A DNA stretch of 64,000 bases from Cadophora sp. MPI-SDFR-AT-0126 (Eukaryota > Ascomycota > Leotiomycetes > Helotiales > Ploettnerulaceae), in NCBI GenBank assembly GCA_020747065.1, contig JAGMVK010000003.1, positions 868,001 through 932,000 of the forward strand, in the 5' to 3' direction. The notes under the pieces are model-generated. The model was not told where the DNA came from and did no database searches. It was given only the letters and a program-made list of their open reading frames with translations. The translations under genes were made by a program, and so were the position numbers. Shown piece by piece: positions 11,689-23,461 of this stretch. Numbering within the stretch: position 1 is the first letter of the stretch; each line of letters opens with the position of its first letter.

Positions 11689-12465
11689 TCACAACAAACC
11701 AACCCACAACCCCACCACACCAACCACCCATCCAGTGATCCCTCCACTCCCTCCAACAACCCTCACAGCCGCATCCGTCGCCAAAACCGCACCACTCGTC
11801 GTCGCACTCCCAGCCGGACCTCCTCCTTCCCCAGACTGCGTCACTGTCGCACTCCCACCAAGCGTAACACTCGTCACGCCCGTAACAGTCACGACTCCAT
11901 TGCCCGGCAAAACACACGAGCAAGACGTAGTCGGACAAGGAAACGGCCCTTCAGTACCCGTCCACGTCGACGTCTGGCCATGGCAGGTAGCTTTCGCGGG
12001 ACAGGAAGTGAGTGTGGTGATTGTGGTAGAGGTCTTGGTGATAGTGCTGTTACCGTAGTGTTTGCTCGTTGTTGGTTTTGGTTTGGGGGTATAGGAGGGC
12101 GGAGTTTCAGTCTCAGTTGTTGATGCGCTGTAGGAAGGGCGTGGTGAAGGGGAAGTCGGACAGGGAGGATGCACGACGGCGTAACTGATTGCGCAGCCGG
12201 TTGGACAGATGGTTTCGCAGCTGGTGACCGTGGGAATGGTGTCGCAGCCGCAAGATTGTGTTACGGTTGAGATTTGGAGACAGGCGAGACGGATGCAGGA
12301 ACTTATGGCTGTGCATGAGGGGCCGTCGGTTGAAGTGAGTGTTAGGCAGGTTTCTGGGGTTGGAGAGGGGGGATATGGTGTTATGGTTGGTGGAAGTGGT
12401 GTATCAGCGAGGGTGAGAGGAGCTAGGAGAGTGATGGCTGCGAGAGCGATTGCGATTATATGCAT
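11689..12465 (-). CDS. Secreted cysteine-rich GPI-type cell-surface protein A (258 aa)
   Basis: Single exon. It has an N-terminal signal peptide (MHIIAIALAAITLLAPLTLA, cleavage near residue 20) and a ten-cysteine module (about residues 40-102) with spacing C-x10-C-x5-C-x4-C-x9-C-x-C-x8-C-x3-C-x3-C-x10-C. A Ser/Thr/Pro-rich stalk carries an extra cysteine-rich insert (LTSCPAKATCHGQTSTW). The C terminus is small-residue then hydrophobic (GGITGWVVGVVGLWVGLL), as for GPI attachment. The next gene (13139-13672) is a shorter paralogue with the same module, so the pair looks like a tandem duplication. The module is not the eight-cysteine CFEM pattern. The likely role is at the cell wall or host/environment interface, by inference from architecture only. 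A TATA-like element lies 109 bases upstream of the start. Confidence 0.75.
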   Translation of the reverse strand: MHIIAIALAAITLLAPLTLADTPLPPTITPYPPSPTPETCLTLTSTDGPSCTAISSCIRLACLQISTVTQSCGCDTIPTVTSCETICPTGCAISYAVVHPPCPTSPSPRPSYSASTTETETPPSYTPKPKPTTSKHYGNSTITKTSTTITTLTSCPAKATCHGQTSTWTGTEGPFPCPTTSCSCVLPGNGVVTVTGVTSVTLGGSATVTQSGEGGGPAGSATTSGAVLATDAAVRVVGGSGGITGWVVGVVGLWVGLL

Positions 12466-13138
12466 GATGCCTGGGCGAGAGTGTGCGTAACGAGCGTGGT
12501 GTGATTTGAAGTTACGAAGTACATATACATTCAGAGAGTGGTTTCGGTAACAAATCGTGGAAATTCAGGTTTCTTTATATACCAGTAAGATGCTGAAGAT
12601 GATCAGATAGGCCTTGCATGATCAGATATGAGCGTGACTTTGGAATTCTCGTATTTCCCCATGCCACCTCATGAGTGGCTTAAACAACCCAGACACAGCA
12701 TGCCGGTGCGGGGTAATCAACCCGATCGACAATTCGACCAACCCCTTGCGTTCAATATATACCCTCGTATTCCAGGACTTGGCTATGATCTGATTGAGTT
12801 AGATATATCGGTTGAAGGTCATGCAGTTGCCAGTTGCTATTTGAGCTCGCTTGGCGTGTGTCGTTGTTGTGTGTTGATATCAGACGTGGAAAACTCCATT
12901 TATAGACACAACCTGATGCTCCTAAATATTACATTTTTCAAGAACCCGAACATGAACTCTTCGTGTTCCCTGGTATGCTAACTCGTGGTTCAATAACCCC
13001 ACTACCTCCCTCGTTTGCAGATGCCCGAAGCAAGCCTCCCCTCCAAACAAGAAACCAAACATTCGCTTAAATTATCTCCACCTCCTTCGTAAACAGCATT
13101 TACATGCCCTTTCCCTCCTATTCCAAAGGTTCCTTCAT
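12466..13138. other. Intergenic between the two cysteine-rich paralogues
   Basis: Promoter of paralogue A and 3' flank of paralogue B. GCGGGGTAA, which fits a CreA-type SYGGRG site, occurs near 12709, and a similar GCGGGGTAAAC occurs upstream of B near 13960. The plus-strand ORF at 12628-12981 is probably chance. Confidence 0.4.
12574..12581 (-). promoter_or_regulatory. TATA box of cysteine-rich protein A
   Basis: TATATAAA on the minus strand, 109-116 bases before the ATG at 12465. The paralogue has a similar element at a comparable distance, which supports both. Confidence 0.5.
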
Positions 13139-13672
13139 TCAGAGAAATCCCAAAAGCACCCCGGCGATCCCCAAGATCAACCCTCCTCTCCCACTAACTC
13201 CCTTTCCAACTGCAGCTCCCGTGGCAATGACCATCGAAGTCGTCGCCGTAGGCGTCATTGTCACCGTCCCATTCCCATACGACGTCGTCTGAGTCGGCAT
13301 CGACCCAGTTCCCGTTCCCGTTCCCGTTCCCGTCTCAGTCCCAGACGGACTTACTGGACATGGCAAATACGCAACACTCGTACTTGTCGCACATCCTTTG
13401 CCGCAGGCCGTTGGGCAGTTCGTGACGGTAGGCACGGAATCGCAAGAGCAGGGTTGCGTGATGGTAGATATCTCGATGCAGAGAGGACGGACACAAACGG
13501 GTGTTATCTGGGGGCAGGTTGAACCCGTGGTTACGGTTATGGTTGGACAGGTTGGTTCCAATGCGCTTGATATGCCGACGGTCTGGGATACGTCGTTGGT
13601 ATCGGTTTGTGCATAGACCAGGATGAGAGGTGCCAAGAGGGCGAGAGTGGTGAATATGTGTGAGAGGTGCAT
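13139..13672 (-). CDS. Secreted cysteine-rich GPI-type cell-surface protein B (177 aa)
   Basis: Single exon, paralogue of the 258-aa protein downstream. It has a signal peptide (MHLSHIFTTLALLAPLILVYA) and the ten-cysteine module with C-x10-C-x6-C-x4-C-x9-C-x-C-x8-C-x3-C-x3-C-x10-C, differing from its neighbour by one residue in one loop. The shared core reads ISTITQPCSCDSVPTVTNC here against ISTVTQSCGCDTIPTVTSC there. A short Gly/Thr dipeptide tract is encoded by a hexanucleotide repeat (13308-13333). The C-terminal GGLILGIAGVLLGFL suggests GPI attachment. It lacks the second cysteine-rich insert of protein A. Function unknown; cell-surface location is inferred. Confidence 0.75.
   Translation of the reverse strand: MHLSHIFTTLALLAPLILVYAQTDTNDVSQTVGISSALEPTCPTITVTTGSTCPQITPVCVRPLCIEISTITQPCSCDSVPTVTNCPTACGKGCATSTSVAYLPCPVSPSGTETGTGTGTGTGSMPTQTTSYGNGTVTMTPTATTSMVIATGAAVGKGVSGRGGLILGIAGVLLGFL
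13308..13333. repeat. GTTCCC hexanucleotide repeat within a coding region
   Basis: About four tandem GTTCCC units, read on the minus strand as alternating Gly-Thr codons in the stalk of cysteine-rich protein B. Length changes here would alter the stalk in steps of two residues without a frameshift. Confidence 0.7.
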
Positions 13673-14634
13673 CGTGAGCGAATGTGAGCTGTGCGGGATT
13701 AGATGTAAAGGCAGTAGAGATTGTGAGATGCAGCGTGAAGTCTAGCAGTTCTAGATGTTGTTGTTGATTGAGCAAAATGATATGTTTTGAAGTAAACCTG
13801 TACAGTATTTATACCGGTAGAGAGATCCTCGAAAAGCTAAACAACGCTACTTGAAGTGCCGTATTCAAGTGTGCATCAGTATCAAACTGTAGATTACCAT
13901 TCCACGATGAGGCTGGAATGGCGCTCATAATTCCCAAATCAAGTATGGTGATGCGCGATGCGGGGTAAACGTCCCGCAAGTCTCTGAGCCCTTGCAGATG
14001 AATTTACGTAGGTTACATGCTTACTCGTGTTCCAAAACTTGGCTTACCCAGTTGAGAAACGCCAATCGAAGATCACGATATAAATATTCTCTGGTTGCCA
14101 TGGCACTGTCTTGGCTATCATCGGAATTTTGAGACATCGGAATCAATCACTCCTCCAATGTTTCAGACAGACCAAGATATTGACGTAGATAGGTCCCGAA
14201 AAACTTGAATCCACAAGCGAAGTGCAAGAGGCCGAAAACATAAGTATTTATGCTTTTCATTATCCTCATCATGCTGTATACAGAAACAGGACCCGAACCT
14301 TAAAATTCAAAATAAGAAGCAAGTCATGACGCCTCAAACACCTCCCCTATGAGACAGGCAAGCACGCAGCATCTCCTTCTCCCCAATCGATCTACTCCAA
14401 CCTCCATCCTCCGACCACTATACCACTTCCCTAATCAAACAAAAGAAATCCATACAGAAAGTAAAGCACGGTTATGCAATAATAGATGCCTCCAGGGCTG
14501 AAGACAATGGACTGTGAAGTCGACCCGGTGTATTTGAAGAATGAGAAGCGAAGGTTGAAGTGAAATCATCTGAACATAATGCGTCGTAAGCCATGTTGTA
14601 TCGTTCCTCATCAAGTCCTTGGTTGTGATTCGAT
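13673..14634. other. Intergenic: promoter of protein B and 3' flank of bud4
   Basis: Contains the TATA-like element of protein B and, near 14240-14640, the probable 3' UTR of bud4. No other gene is seen. Confidence 0.5.
13806..13813 (-). promoter_or_regulatory. TATA box of cysteine-rich protein B
   Basis: TATAAATA on the minus strand, 134-141 bases before the ATG at 13672, so a 5' leader of about 100 nt is expected. Confidence 0.5.
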
Positions 14635-17600
14635 TTAAAAAACGGTGCTCTTCGTTCGCTGATGATTCCTTGAAGTTTTCCTGGTGGTTCCTTGCTCGGA
14701 CTTCTTTTTCATACTCTCCTCACGCTTCAAGACCATATCGCACCAGCTACCCTTGGCACTATGCTCCTTGCCAATGCAAGCATCAAGGACTTGCATCCAG
14801 CCTTCTTTGTCGGCCGCTGTGTCTGCGTAGAAATCGATGACTTCGCCGTTATTGAATCGGATGCGGAACCCTTCTTCAACAAACATGTAGCCTTCCTCCT
14901 CCTCCGCAAAGCCAGACTTGCGACGTTTCCCACCTTTACCAGTGGTCTCCTTCTGCGTGAGGGCACGGCGATCATCGATCAACTTGCTAGCATTGGCAAG
15001 GTTGATAGTGGCGCGAGGTTGGCGAGTTGACTCGTGGTAGGCGGTCAGCTTACTACCTGCGAGCTTGAAGAAACGGCGGCGCCAGTACTGCAAATTATTA
15101 GCTGCGATCCTCAAAGATTGACTAAATAAAACTTACAGGACAATCACCACCTTGTTGACTAAGGTGTCCCTCGAAGTTACGAGCCAGAGCAGTTTCGGCT
15201 TCCTTCATTTCTCGGATGCAAGAATTCATGCTCTTGGGCATGTCCTCATCTGCGGCTCCCTTGGGCTTGGGAACAAAGAGAAGCTGCAACTCAAGCTTTG
15301 CAACCTTGTATGGGGCCCTTCGTTGCACGTTGGTGTTTCCACGCTTGCTCATCACACTAGATCGGTGGGATGCTTCTTCGGTAGCCCATTCATTGAAGCA
15401 TGCAACATCAACGACGTATGGGCGACCATAGCAGCGAGATTCGTGATCCTTCAGGCATACGTAGGATCGCCCAAAGCTTCCATCCTCAGCAGCGAGAGGA
15501 GACAACAGATCCCACGCAGTTGGCTGTACCGACATTCGCTTGGCTTGTGCTTCCCGTTGGTTTTGCTGAGCTACCCTTTGTTCCTCTTCCTTCTGTCTCA
15601 TCTCCAGTTCCTTGCGCTTTTTGGGCGATGCGAACACGCGGCTGAATGTTGATGGCTTTTGGGCTTTGTGAGTCTTGGTGGGCGATTCGGTCACTCGAGA
15701 CGGCGGAGGCTTAACCAATTTGGCATTGAGTGTCAATTGGAATTCGAGCTCATTCGGTACCACAAGTTCGAACTCTTGGCCGATAGGAGCATTTCTTCCC
15801 AGTTCAAGCCACGCTGTGGTGACACAGTGGACACCATTATCGAGAGTCAAACTGAACCAGGTTTGTTCGTCTACACAATATGTTAATGGCCATTACATCA
15901 ATGAGACATGAAAGCTTACTCTTTGGCAAAGGTAAGTCAAGATCTTTGACGCCAATGACCTTGACGAAAAGTCTTCCCCTCTCACCACCTTCCTCAGGAA
16001 CGGGGTCTGCCATGGCTTCTTCAGACACTATGCCCAAGCCGGTGACATTGCTGTCCTGTCCAGGCATTGGAGGCATAGGTCCAGACGGAACTTTCTTGCG
16101 AGCATTTGACCTGTCACGCATGCTGTTCTTTCGCATGTTACCATTCCAAGGTTCAACAGTCCAAGATTGAGGGCGGTCCTTCTTCACAGGAGAGTTTCCA
16201 GCCGATCTTGTGCCATGGAAGGCATCTCCCATATCATCATTGCTGGAAGCGACAATGAGCTTGGTATTTTGTCTCATCAAGTAGCCACGCTGTTTACGAG
16301 GAGTAATGTTAGCATATATATCAAAAGAAGACTTGATGCTGGTATTGGACGCTTGTCCTTTATCGCCAAAGGAATTCGGATTGGAAGAAGATTGGTAAGA
16401 CGCCACCTTTTGGGCTTCGATGACACGGTCAAAATCTTGGTCGAGGCTGAGTCCACCATCGTTACCAATATCCAAAGTGAGGGATCTCTTGAGGAAGCTT
16501 GGATGCCTCTCCACACCTGGTTCGGAATCAACCGGTGGTTCAAGTTCACGATCTAGACTGAGCGATGGACGGTTGCGGTGGCGCTCAGGGATCGGAGGCA
16601 CAGAGTGAGCCTCTCCGCTAACGTGTCGTCGTAACTCTCGCATCGCCATGAGATCTGAAGGGGTGTTTGATGGGCGGGTTTTAAGCCTGGATCCGGAGGA
16701 TTTGATTGTGGCGACTGCTTCTGGTATGCTTGGGGAATCGCGAGGAGGCGACGGTGGGACTGGGTGATGGATGACAGAGTCTGGAGTTCCAACATCGTAC
16801 TGCTCCTCATCCTCCTCTGGTCCCCATCCAGTTCCGTCATACTCGGGTCTCGAAATAGGCTGTTGTCGGTCTTCTGGTGTTTCTGGGCGTCGGAGATACT
16901 CATGAGCTTGTGCCATTTTTGGTGCTTCGGGTTGTGATTCAACTTTCTCTTTTAGCAGAGGAGGTGAGGGGGTACTCATGTATGATTGCAGGCTAAGACC
17001 AAAGTCACTATTGCTCATAAAACCAGTGAACTCTGGAAGAGATCCGCGCTGATCTTGTTTCACTGGATCAGCAACTAAGACTGAGGATTGAGGCGGGCTG
17101 TTGGCACGAGGTGTGAGGGGGCCATCATCTTCGGCCCCACTGTTTGAGTTGGGCTGGGGACTTTGGTTGGATGGAGTAGGTTCAGAGTATTGGCTCTCTG
17201 CGTCCTCCTCTGCTGGGACTTGTTGACCTGCTTCGCCCTGAGGGGCGGGGTGCTGGTACATGTCAGGGATTGAATAAACATCTACCTCCTCGTCATCCTC
17301 TGGCTCTCGCTTAATTATGACACTGTCATCGTTCTCCAGGATCGAGTAATCTTCTGTCGAAGGAAGGGGGGTGTCTGGATCGAGAACTGCTGGACGCTCA
17401 GGACTTGAGCTTGGCATCGGGGATGAGAAGTTGTAGTCTGACTCCCTTGAGAAAGGATCCTGGCCATTGACCTTTCGCAGAATCGACTCTCGCGAAATCC
17501 GCTCTGGTAGCTGATATGTGCCTAGACCTGGAAGATCATCAAGCGTGTCCTCATCCTCGTGAATTTGGATTGAGTGTTCCCGCTCTCGCTCAGGGGTTTG

Positions 17601-18896
17601 GCTGTTTCGATCCGATCGTGGTCCGCCGCGTCTCATTCGGCGCTCACGTTGCTTCTCGGCTTCAGTCTTTGGCTTTTCCTCGTCTTGGATCATCATCAAT
17701 TGAAGTCTTTCCTCCAATGTCATCTTTCCACCACTCAATCCTTGAATATCAGACTTGCTAAATGATGCAGCTGCTGGCGGAGAAGGAAGGCCTCGTTGTG
17801 AGCTCGTTGCGCGTTCTGCAGCTGCAGAAACGCCAGTGGAGGAGACTGAACCATTGCGTTTATGTTGATTCATCCCAGGGAGGGGTGGTAGGGGTCTATG
17901 TTCGCCATTCGAGTTGAGAGAGTCGTTGCGAGTGGCTGCTGGACGTCCAGAGGAGGATGGTCGTGCATCAGGCATAGGGCTGCCCTCCGCACCACTGAAT
18001 GGATCCTCCAAGCGTCCTGACATAATACCAGTGTTGTGCTCGCCAGGACTTGCATGTCTCCAATCTTCCGGTCCTACGACTGGAGTCTTGTCGGTATCTT
18101 CAAGAGAAGCATCGAAGCTATCATCCTGCTCCATGGAATCACCACGATTGTAGCTATCTTCGTCTTCTTCTTCCCCAGAATCATAGCTGTTCTCGCGCGA
18201 TCCAGTCCCGATAGAAGACAGATCTGGAGTGGTCATCTCATACTCGTTGATTTGCGGAGGGGCGGCATCGAATGTAACACTTTTAGCATGTCTGTGGAGG
18301 ATCTTGCCAGGTGGAAGTTGTCTTTCGTCGCCTGAAGCTTCTTCTTGCCATGTACCATTCTCAGAGTCGTAACTCGATTTGCCGTTGAAGAGACGGGAAG
18401 AGAGTGCCGACTTGGTGGGGGAAATCTGGTCTTTGCTGGGAGAGCGTAGTCCATTTGCATTGGTGGACACTGGTGTTTTGTTTGGACTCGAGAATGGACT
18501 GTACAATGGAATGCTACTCTTGCTGTCATTTCGCTGGTGGCCAAAGGGGCGTCCACGATCTGCAGACCGAAGTCCATCCAAGCCAGCTCCTCCATACGCA
18601 TTTCCTTGTAGTTGTTTTGCCAGAGGTCGCTCGACTACCGGAATTGATGTAGGATCGTATTCTTGCTTCTGCTCGCGCGCGAACATATTGCTATTCTTGA
18701 CACGCGACGCGCGCTGCAGGCGCTCGATGGATGTGCGGCGGGTGGGTGAGGGAGAGGTCTCTCGTCCAGCAAAGAAGTTCTCACTGTTGAATCGATTCGG
18801 TGTAGTTGGATCACGGCCTTGCCAGAAGAGTCGAGGGCTAGAGTTACTGGCCTCTGGCGAGGGTTGGAAGGGCGAGCTATCCCCATTGAGCAACAT
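14635..18896 (-). CDS. bud4: Bud-site/septation anillin-like protein BUD4 (1,387 aa)
   Basis: BUD4 is an anillin-like scaffold that organises septins and the contractile ring; in filamentous fungi it is needed for septum formation. Exons 15920-18896, 15137-15870 and 14635-15087 (both introns 49 nt) give 1,387 aa. The first ~950 residues are disordered and Ser/Pro/Glu-rich. An anillin-homology/C2-like region follows (RLFVKVIGVKDLDLPLPK, then TWFSLTLDNGVHCVTTAW after the first splice). The C-terminal PH domain (~1210-1345) begins near the second splice (CPYWRRRFFKLAGSKLTAYH) and contains FRIRFNNGEVIDFYADT. Both splices restore uninterrupted family sequence, so the model is firm. The upstream region is unusually long (2.6 kb). 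Confidence 0.9.
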
Positions 18897-21515
18897 CTTC
18901 TGTTGTCTATATTAGCTTTTAATTCTCCGAGGCATGCTACTCGAGGAATGCTGCACCTTTGTGGCCGAATTGTAACTGGGGCTGTTTCTCCGCCTCTCGT
19001 GAGGTGCCAATTCCGATAAGGGTCTTGGGAGAGAAGAGCCTCCCATCTTGAGTGGTGATGTGGAAGGTCCTTTTGAGATGCGGAGCGGTGTCTGGATGAA
19101 CAGTGAGTATAGAGGCGCTTTGTTTATCAACAAACCACATACTGGAGGGGCAGGAGAAGACTCCATTCTGGCACCTATTGCTATGCGCTGCGCCGTAGCG
19201 ATAGTGTCTCAAGCTGTTTTCAATCCAATCCAATCCTAAGGTATCGCTGTACTAAAGTCTTTCCCGATACAGACGTAGCGGTGGTTGAAGAATGTCGCGA
19301 AGAATCGAGGCGCGTATCGCAAAGCCCAAGTAGATAAGCAATCTGATATCGAATTGATCTTCCCTCAAATGATCGATGTGCGAGGGAGAGTCTCGAAGAG
19401 AAACGATATTTCCTCTTGTGAAGGAGTGAAGACAGAAGAGAAGGCCAGTCAATAAGAATTGTGTGGTATATGTGCAATCAACATAACAGAACACAAGACG
19501 GCAGCGGCACCTTCTTGATTTAGCCCGATCGCTGGCAGGGCAACCACGATGCACGGGCCAATGCTAGAGACCCACTTTCCTCACTCAGCGGGCCTTCTCC
19601 AACTTTTCTGCCTCTTCCCGAAACGGGGTCAACATCATGATAAACACGCTTTACATCTGACTTTTCTGGTACGGGAATCCGTGCGTATCATTTGTTTTAT
19701 TTGCAAACCTGAAAGCAGCGTTTGAATGATGTTTTTACTGTCATCGCATCAAATATTGGCAGTACGAAACCTGTTATCTTGGGGTGCATAACAGCCCATT
19801 TTTATCCACTGCGGTCCTGCGATATTTCGCGTTTATGCAATGCAATGCACAGCTCAGCTTCAGTGGAGACGAAGGTTGGAGTTTGTGTTGACGACATGTG
19901 AAGGATAGGGATACACTTGTTGAACACCATGGTCTCTACAAAGCGGATGGGCATCGATTATCTTGATATTTCACGTTCGTCACGTCCGGGCCATCAATAA
20001 TTAATTAGGACCTGTGTTTCCGTCGGAAGTGCTCTGTCTTATCTTCCACAAGATCTGTAGCACTGACCAAAACTCGATCCCTGTTTTCAAAGCTTGAAGT
20101 CGGGGGTTGTTAGTGCCAGGACAATAATCATAACAATCACAACAAAACATCGTTTACCCCTACAGCCCTAGTGTTTTGAAACGCTAGACTGGTCACTTAG
20201 CAGCCAGGGCTATCCCAGTGGAGTCAAGATTCAGTCGGCATCACTTGGACCTTGCTTGGGCATCTCCTCTCGCTCCTCATTCTGGTTTATCCTCTGGATT
20301 TCAAGAGCTATTGCATTACCCCTCTTTTTTGGTTCATCGCGTTCCTGGACTTTATATTTCTAGCTCCTCAGTAATTCAATTCGACGACACAAAGTTTTGT
20401 CCAGTTTTCCTCATCAGTCGAAGTAAGCCAAACTCAATTGTGCTTGAAGCCAATTGTAAATTCTGTAAGCGTTGTGTATACGCTCGCTTCAAGGTCAACT
20501 CTTTTTAAATGGCCAAGCTATCGTCTCTACGGAGGTACTTGGGTTGTATGTTATTGGTTTCGCATGAGAAACCTATCCTACTTTTCTCCTGTGAATCTCG
20601 CTCGTCAGCTTTCAGCTGTGTCAATCGCTCAGCACTCCCAAGTCTCCACTTACTTGTTCCCTCCTCTCCAAATTTCCGAGGAACGGCGACAGATGCTTCC
20701 CATCATATCGTCATCACGTGATATACACAGTCACAGGCTGGCTCCCCGAGATTGTCCTCGTAGAGAAAGATTTACACACCCAGACTCGACTCAGATAACA
20801 TCAAAAGCGGTCTGCAGATATACCTGTTGTCTTATGGTCAAAAGTCTCTATTTCTTGGGTGTCTTTCGTCACATCACGTGTAACGCATGGGTCTTGCACA
20901 CGGCTCCAATCGTCATTCAAACCTACAACTTATCCTCTCAAGTACGAGGCAGTGGGGTACTAGACGTGATTTCATTAGATACCTGCGCGTGCAGTTCTTT
21001 CCTTACACCTTTTTCCAGCTCAAGATTTTCAGGGATGTTACGAACAAAGAACGGGCCATAGAATAAAATAACTTTTGTTCATCTAGCTAGCTAGAAATTC
21101 ATCATTGATAATCAGTCAAACATAGCACGACGGAAAGGTAATGAACAGCGGTACTAAAGAAATTAAGAAAAGATAAACAGAAGTTGAGAAGAAAAGGGAT
21201 CCCCAGCACATCAAAGCTCTCTCTTCCTGGAAGACAACAATCATCGGTTTCACCCCTTCCCTTCCTCTCACAACAGAACTATCGTATTCGAAATGGTTGC
21301 AGCGGTACCCAACGAACAAAAATCGCCAGCAAACAAAGGAAAAAACAAATCCTCAAAACAGAAAAAGAGAGCCCTCCTTTCCAGCTCATTCTACCAAAGC
21401 AGGAATACTTCCCCATCCACTTCTACACAAGATCCATCAACACCTCTTTCACAAGAAATCAACTCTATCCCGATCAATCTCTCAATGTTTTCATTACCCA
21501 AATCCCAAGCGAGAT
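18897..21515. other. Long intergenic region upstream of bud4
   Basis: 2.6 kb without a convincing gene. It probably contains the bud4 promoter and long 5' leader. From ~20220 to 21060 the plus strand is pyrimidine-rich with an ATG at 20509 (MAKLSSLRRYLG) followed by possible donor and acceptor sites, but no conserved product emerges. It could hold a short or non-coding transcript. Confidence 0.4.
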
Positions 21516-22487
21516 TTAAGCGAGACCATGAACCCGTCTCTGATGAGTCTTCAATTTCTCAGCACGGCAATACCCATTTCCGCGGTTGTTGCTGCAGCCT
21601 GGCCAGAAGCAATGGTGTTTTATTCCAAGGTGCACGGATTGCCAGTGACGCTCATAGTCGCTGTAACGGGTGAAGCTTGCTGGGCAGAGGTTGCAGAAAG
21701 TTGCGGGGTGTGGTGTTTGGACTGGCATCGGGAAGGCGGGCGGTCCGAAGGCGGACAGGTGAGCGGTATCAGTCCATGGCAAAGGTGGACGAGTATCCGT
21801 GGAGTAGATGACATTGCTGAAGGAGGCTTGTTGCATGGTCTGGGGATTGTTGAGATACATGTTGTTTACGTCCCATGGCAACTCGTTTGGGCCGTCCAGT
21901 GCCGAAGAGGTGTTGGTGATGTCTGGAATCGTGGCAGCAGAGGGGTCAAGGACCGCTAGACCTACAAAGGTAGGGAGAGAGGAGCCAGGTGTACCTTGGG
22001 AAGGTGGCAAGTCGTACGGGGTATTCGAAACAGCAAACCTTCTTGCGATGCTTGTCTGATGCAGATCAGGACACAGCACCGCGGGACCTTCGGTGGTGGG
22101 CCCATTGATAATGAAGGACTCATGATTTTCTGAACCGCGTTCGAGCTCTTGATATTCAACCAGCGGCCGGTATTCTGCATCCGCATCGCTCACAGCAAGA
22201 GCAAGACGTGGATCACGTGCTATATGAACATCACGAGTAACTTGTGGCCATTCGCTGACTCTAGATGGGAGTTTGAGGCCAGATTGGGCTTCTCGGTCAC
22301 CGACTCGCTCATTGAGGCCGCTCACTGCTTGTAACAAAGGCCTAGAGCTGATTACTAAAAAAAAAATATGGAGGACTCACCAGGCTGCAGTTGGGCCAAG
22401 GTGTGTCATATGATCAGAGGTTTCATTGGTTGAGGAGCTCTCAGAAAGTGAGGCGGACGATGAGGGCGAGGGCGAGGGCGAGTGCAT
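21516..22487 (-). CDS. C2H2 zinc-finger protein with C-terminal finger pair (310 aa)
   Basis: Exons 22381-22487 and 21516-22341, with a 39-nt intron (GTGAGT to CTCTAG), give 310 aa. The last 60 residues hold two C2H2 fingers: FCNLCPASFTRYSDYERHW with QSVH, and HCFWPGCSNNRGNGYC followed by HQRRVH. The rest is low complexity, rich in Ser/Pro/Gln, so it looks like a transcription factor with terminal DNA-binding fingers. The splice joins TAAW to PLLQAVSGL in frame. The start at 22487 (MHSPSPSPSSS) is uncertain: a minus-strand ORF at 22441-22779 just upstream reads well (SILNDATKLMNPEQY) and could be a 5' coding exon joined by an intron I could not place. It faces another C2H2 gene across a 377-bp promoter region. 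Target unknown. Confidence 0.65.
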
Positions 22488-22864
22488 GCTGCCGAAGGAG
22501 TGGCTGGAATTGGGCCAATGAAACTAATGAGCCTCGGTGAAGGTCTTGGACCAAAGATTGCTGTGATTGGCAGGACGACTTGAGATCAATGGAAAACTGA
22601 AAGGGGAGAGCCCATGATCTTGTACTTCGACGAGGTGGGTGATTCTTGGGCCAGCCGAAGCTAAGGCGAGGCTGCATGTACTGCTCAGGGTTCATCAATT
22701 TCGTGGCATCATTGAGTATGGACGAACTTCTTCCCGTCCTCTCCCTCACATCGCTTTTGTCACTTGGGCCAAAACTCAAGATAGACGATAAATTCCTCTT
22801 TCTTCAAAATTTGTACTTCAGTTCAAATTGTTGAGGACAAGAAGAACTAGGTACCTCATTCGCC
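22488..22864. promoter_or_regulatory. Shared promoter region between two divergent C2H2 genes
   Basis: 377 bp separate the starts of two zinc-finger genes on opposite strands. Part of it may be 5' coding sequence of the minus-strand gene. No clear TATA box. Confidence 0.4.
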
Positions 22865-23461
22865 ATGTCACGAATTCAGCAAAGGCAAATCCGTTGGGCG
22901 AAGAGCTGGCCAACCGAGGTCGACTCTCCAATATTTGAGTACACCTGCAGCTATGAGCGAGGCTTGAAGGTTTGCAAGAAGAAATTTCCAAGGCAATGTG
23001 ACCTTCGGTATGCATCTAGCATTTCATGGAAAGTGTACGAATTCACATGTTCGACCAGGCAACACCAGAAGTACCACATCCGTCCCTCCCACTGCACCAA
23101 ATGCCCACGTCGCTTCGCATCACCTAAAGATCTCGAGCGTCACGACACCACAATCCACAACAACACCTTGAAATACTTCTGTCCTTATGCATGGTGTCGA
23201 GATTCCATCAAGCTCGAGTTGGAGGATTGGTATGTGATGGGCTTCAGAAGGAAGGATCATTGGTTAAAGCATTTAAGTACCGAGCATTCGGCATCAAAGG
23301 GTGAAGTGAAGTTTGTACAGAAAGTTGGGATTCCTTTGGGAAAATTGGAGGGGGGTACTTGGATCGCTGTGATACCGAAACCTTCTACTGCGGATGGCGG
23401 ATTGGCTGGGCCATCGAATGGCGATGTCGAGCTCGTCAAGGGAGCTTCTCAGAAAACATAG
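22865..23461 (+). CDS. C2H2 zinc-finger protein (181 aa)
   Basis: Exons 22865-23007 and 23059-23461. The 51-nt intron has no in-frame stop, so the unspliced frame stays open. Removing it joins KKFPRQCDLR to QHQKYH and completes a canonical finger with HxxxH spacing, which is why I call it. Three finger-like units follow each other: YTCSYERGLKVC...QHQKYH, HCTKCPRRFASPKDLERHD...H, and a longer one (YFCPYAWCRDSIK...HWLKHLSTEH). The last ~55 residues are unstructured. It is probably a DNA-binding protein or small transcription factor, divergent from the neighbouring C2H2 gene. No further identity recognised. Confidence 0.65.
   Translation: MSRIQQRQIRWAKSWPTEVDSPIFEYTCSYERGLKVCKKKFPRQCDLRYASSISWKVYEFTCSTRQHQKYHIRPSHCTKCPRRFASPKDLERHDTTIHNNTLKYFCPYAWCRDSIKLELEDWYVMGFRRKDHWLKHLSTEHSASKGEVKFVQKVGIPLGKLEGGTWIAVIPKPSTADGGLAGPSNGDVELVKGASQKT

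Noticed and set aside
11590..12123. 177-codon plus-strand ORF
   Set aside because: Antisense shadow of the cysteine-rich protein A gene; Arg/Thr/Pro composition mirrors the opposite codons.
20438..21061. 207-codon plus-strand ORF
   Set aside because: Pyrimidine-rich composition, many Ser/Cys, no family resemblance; probably untranslated leader or chance.
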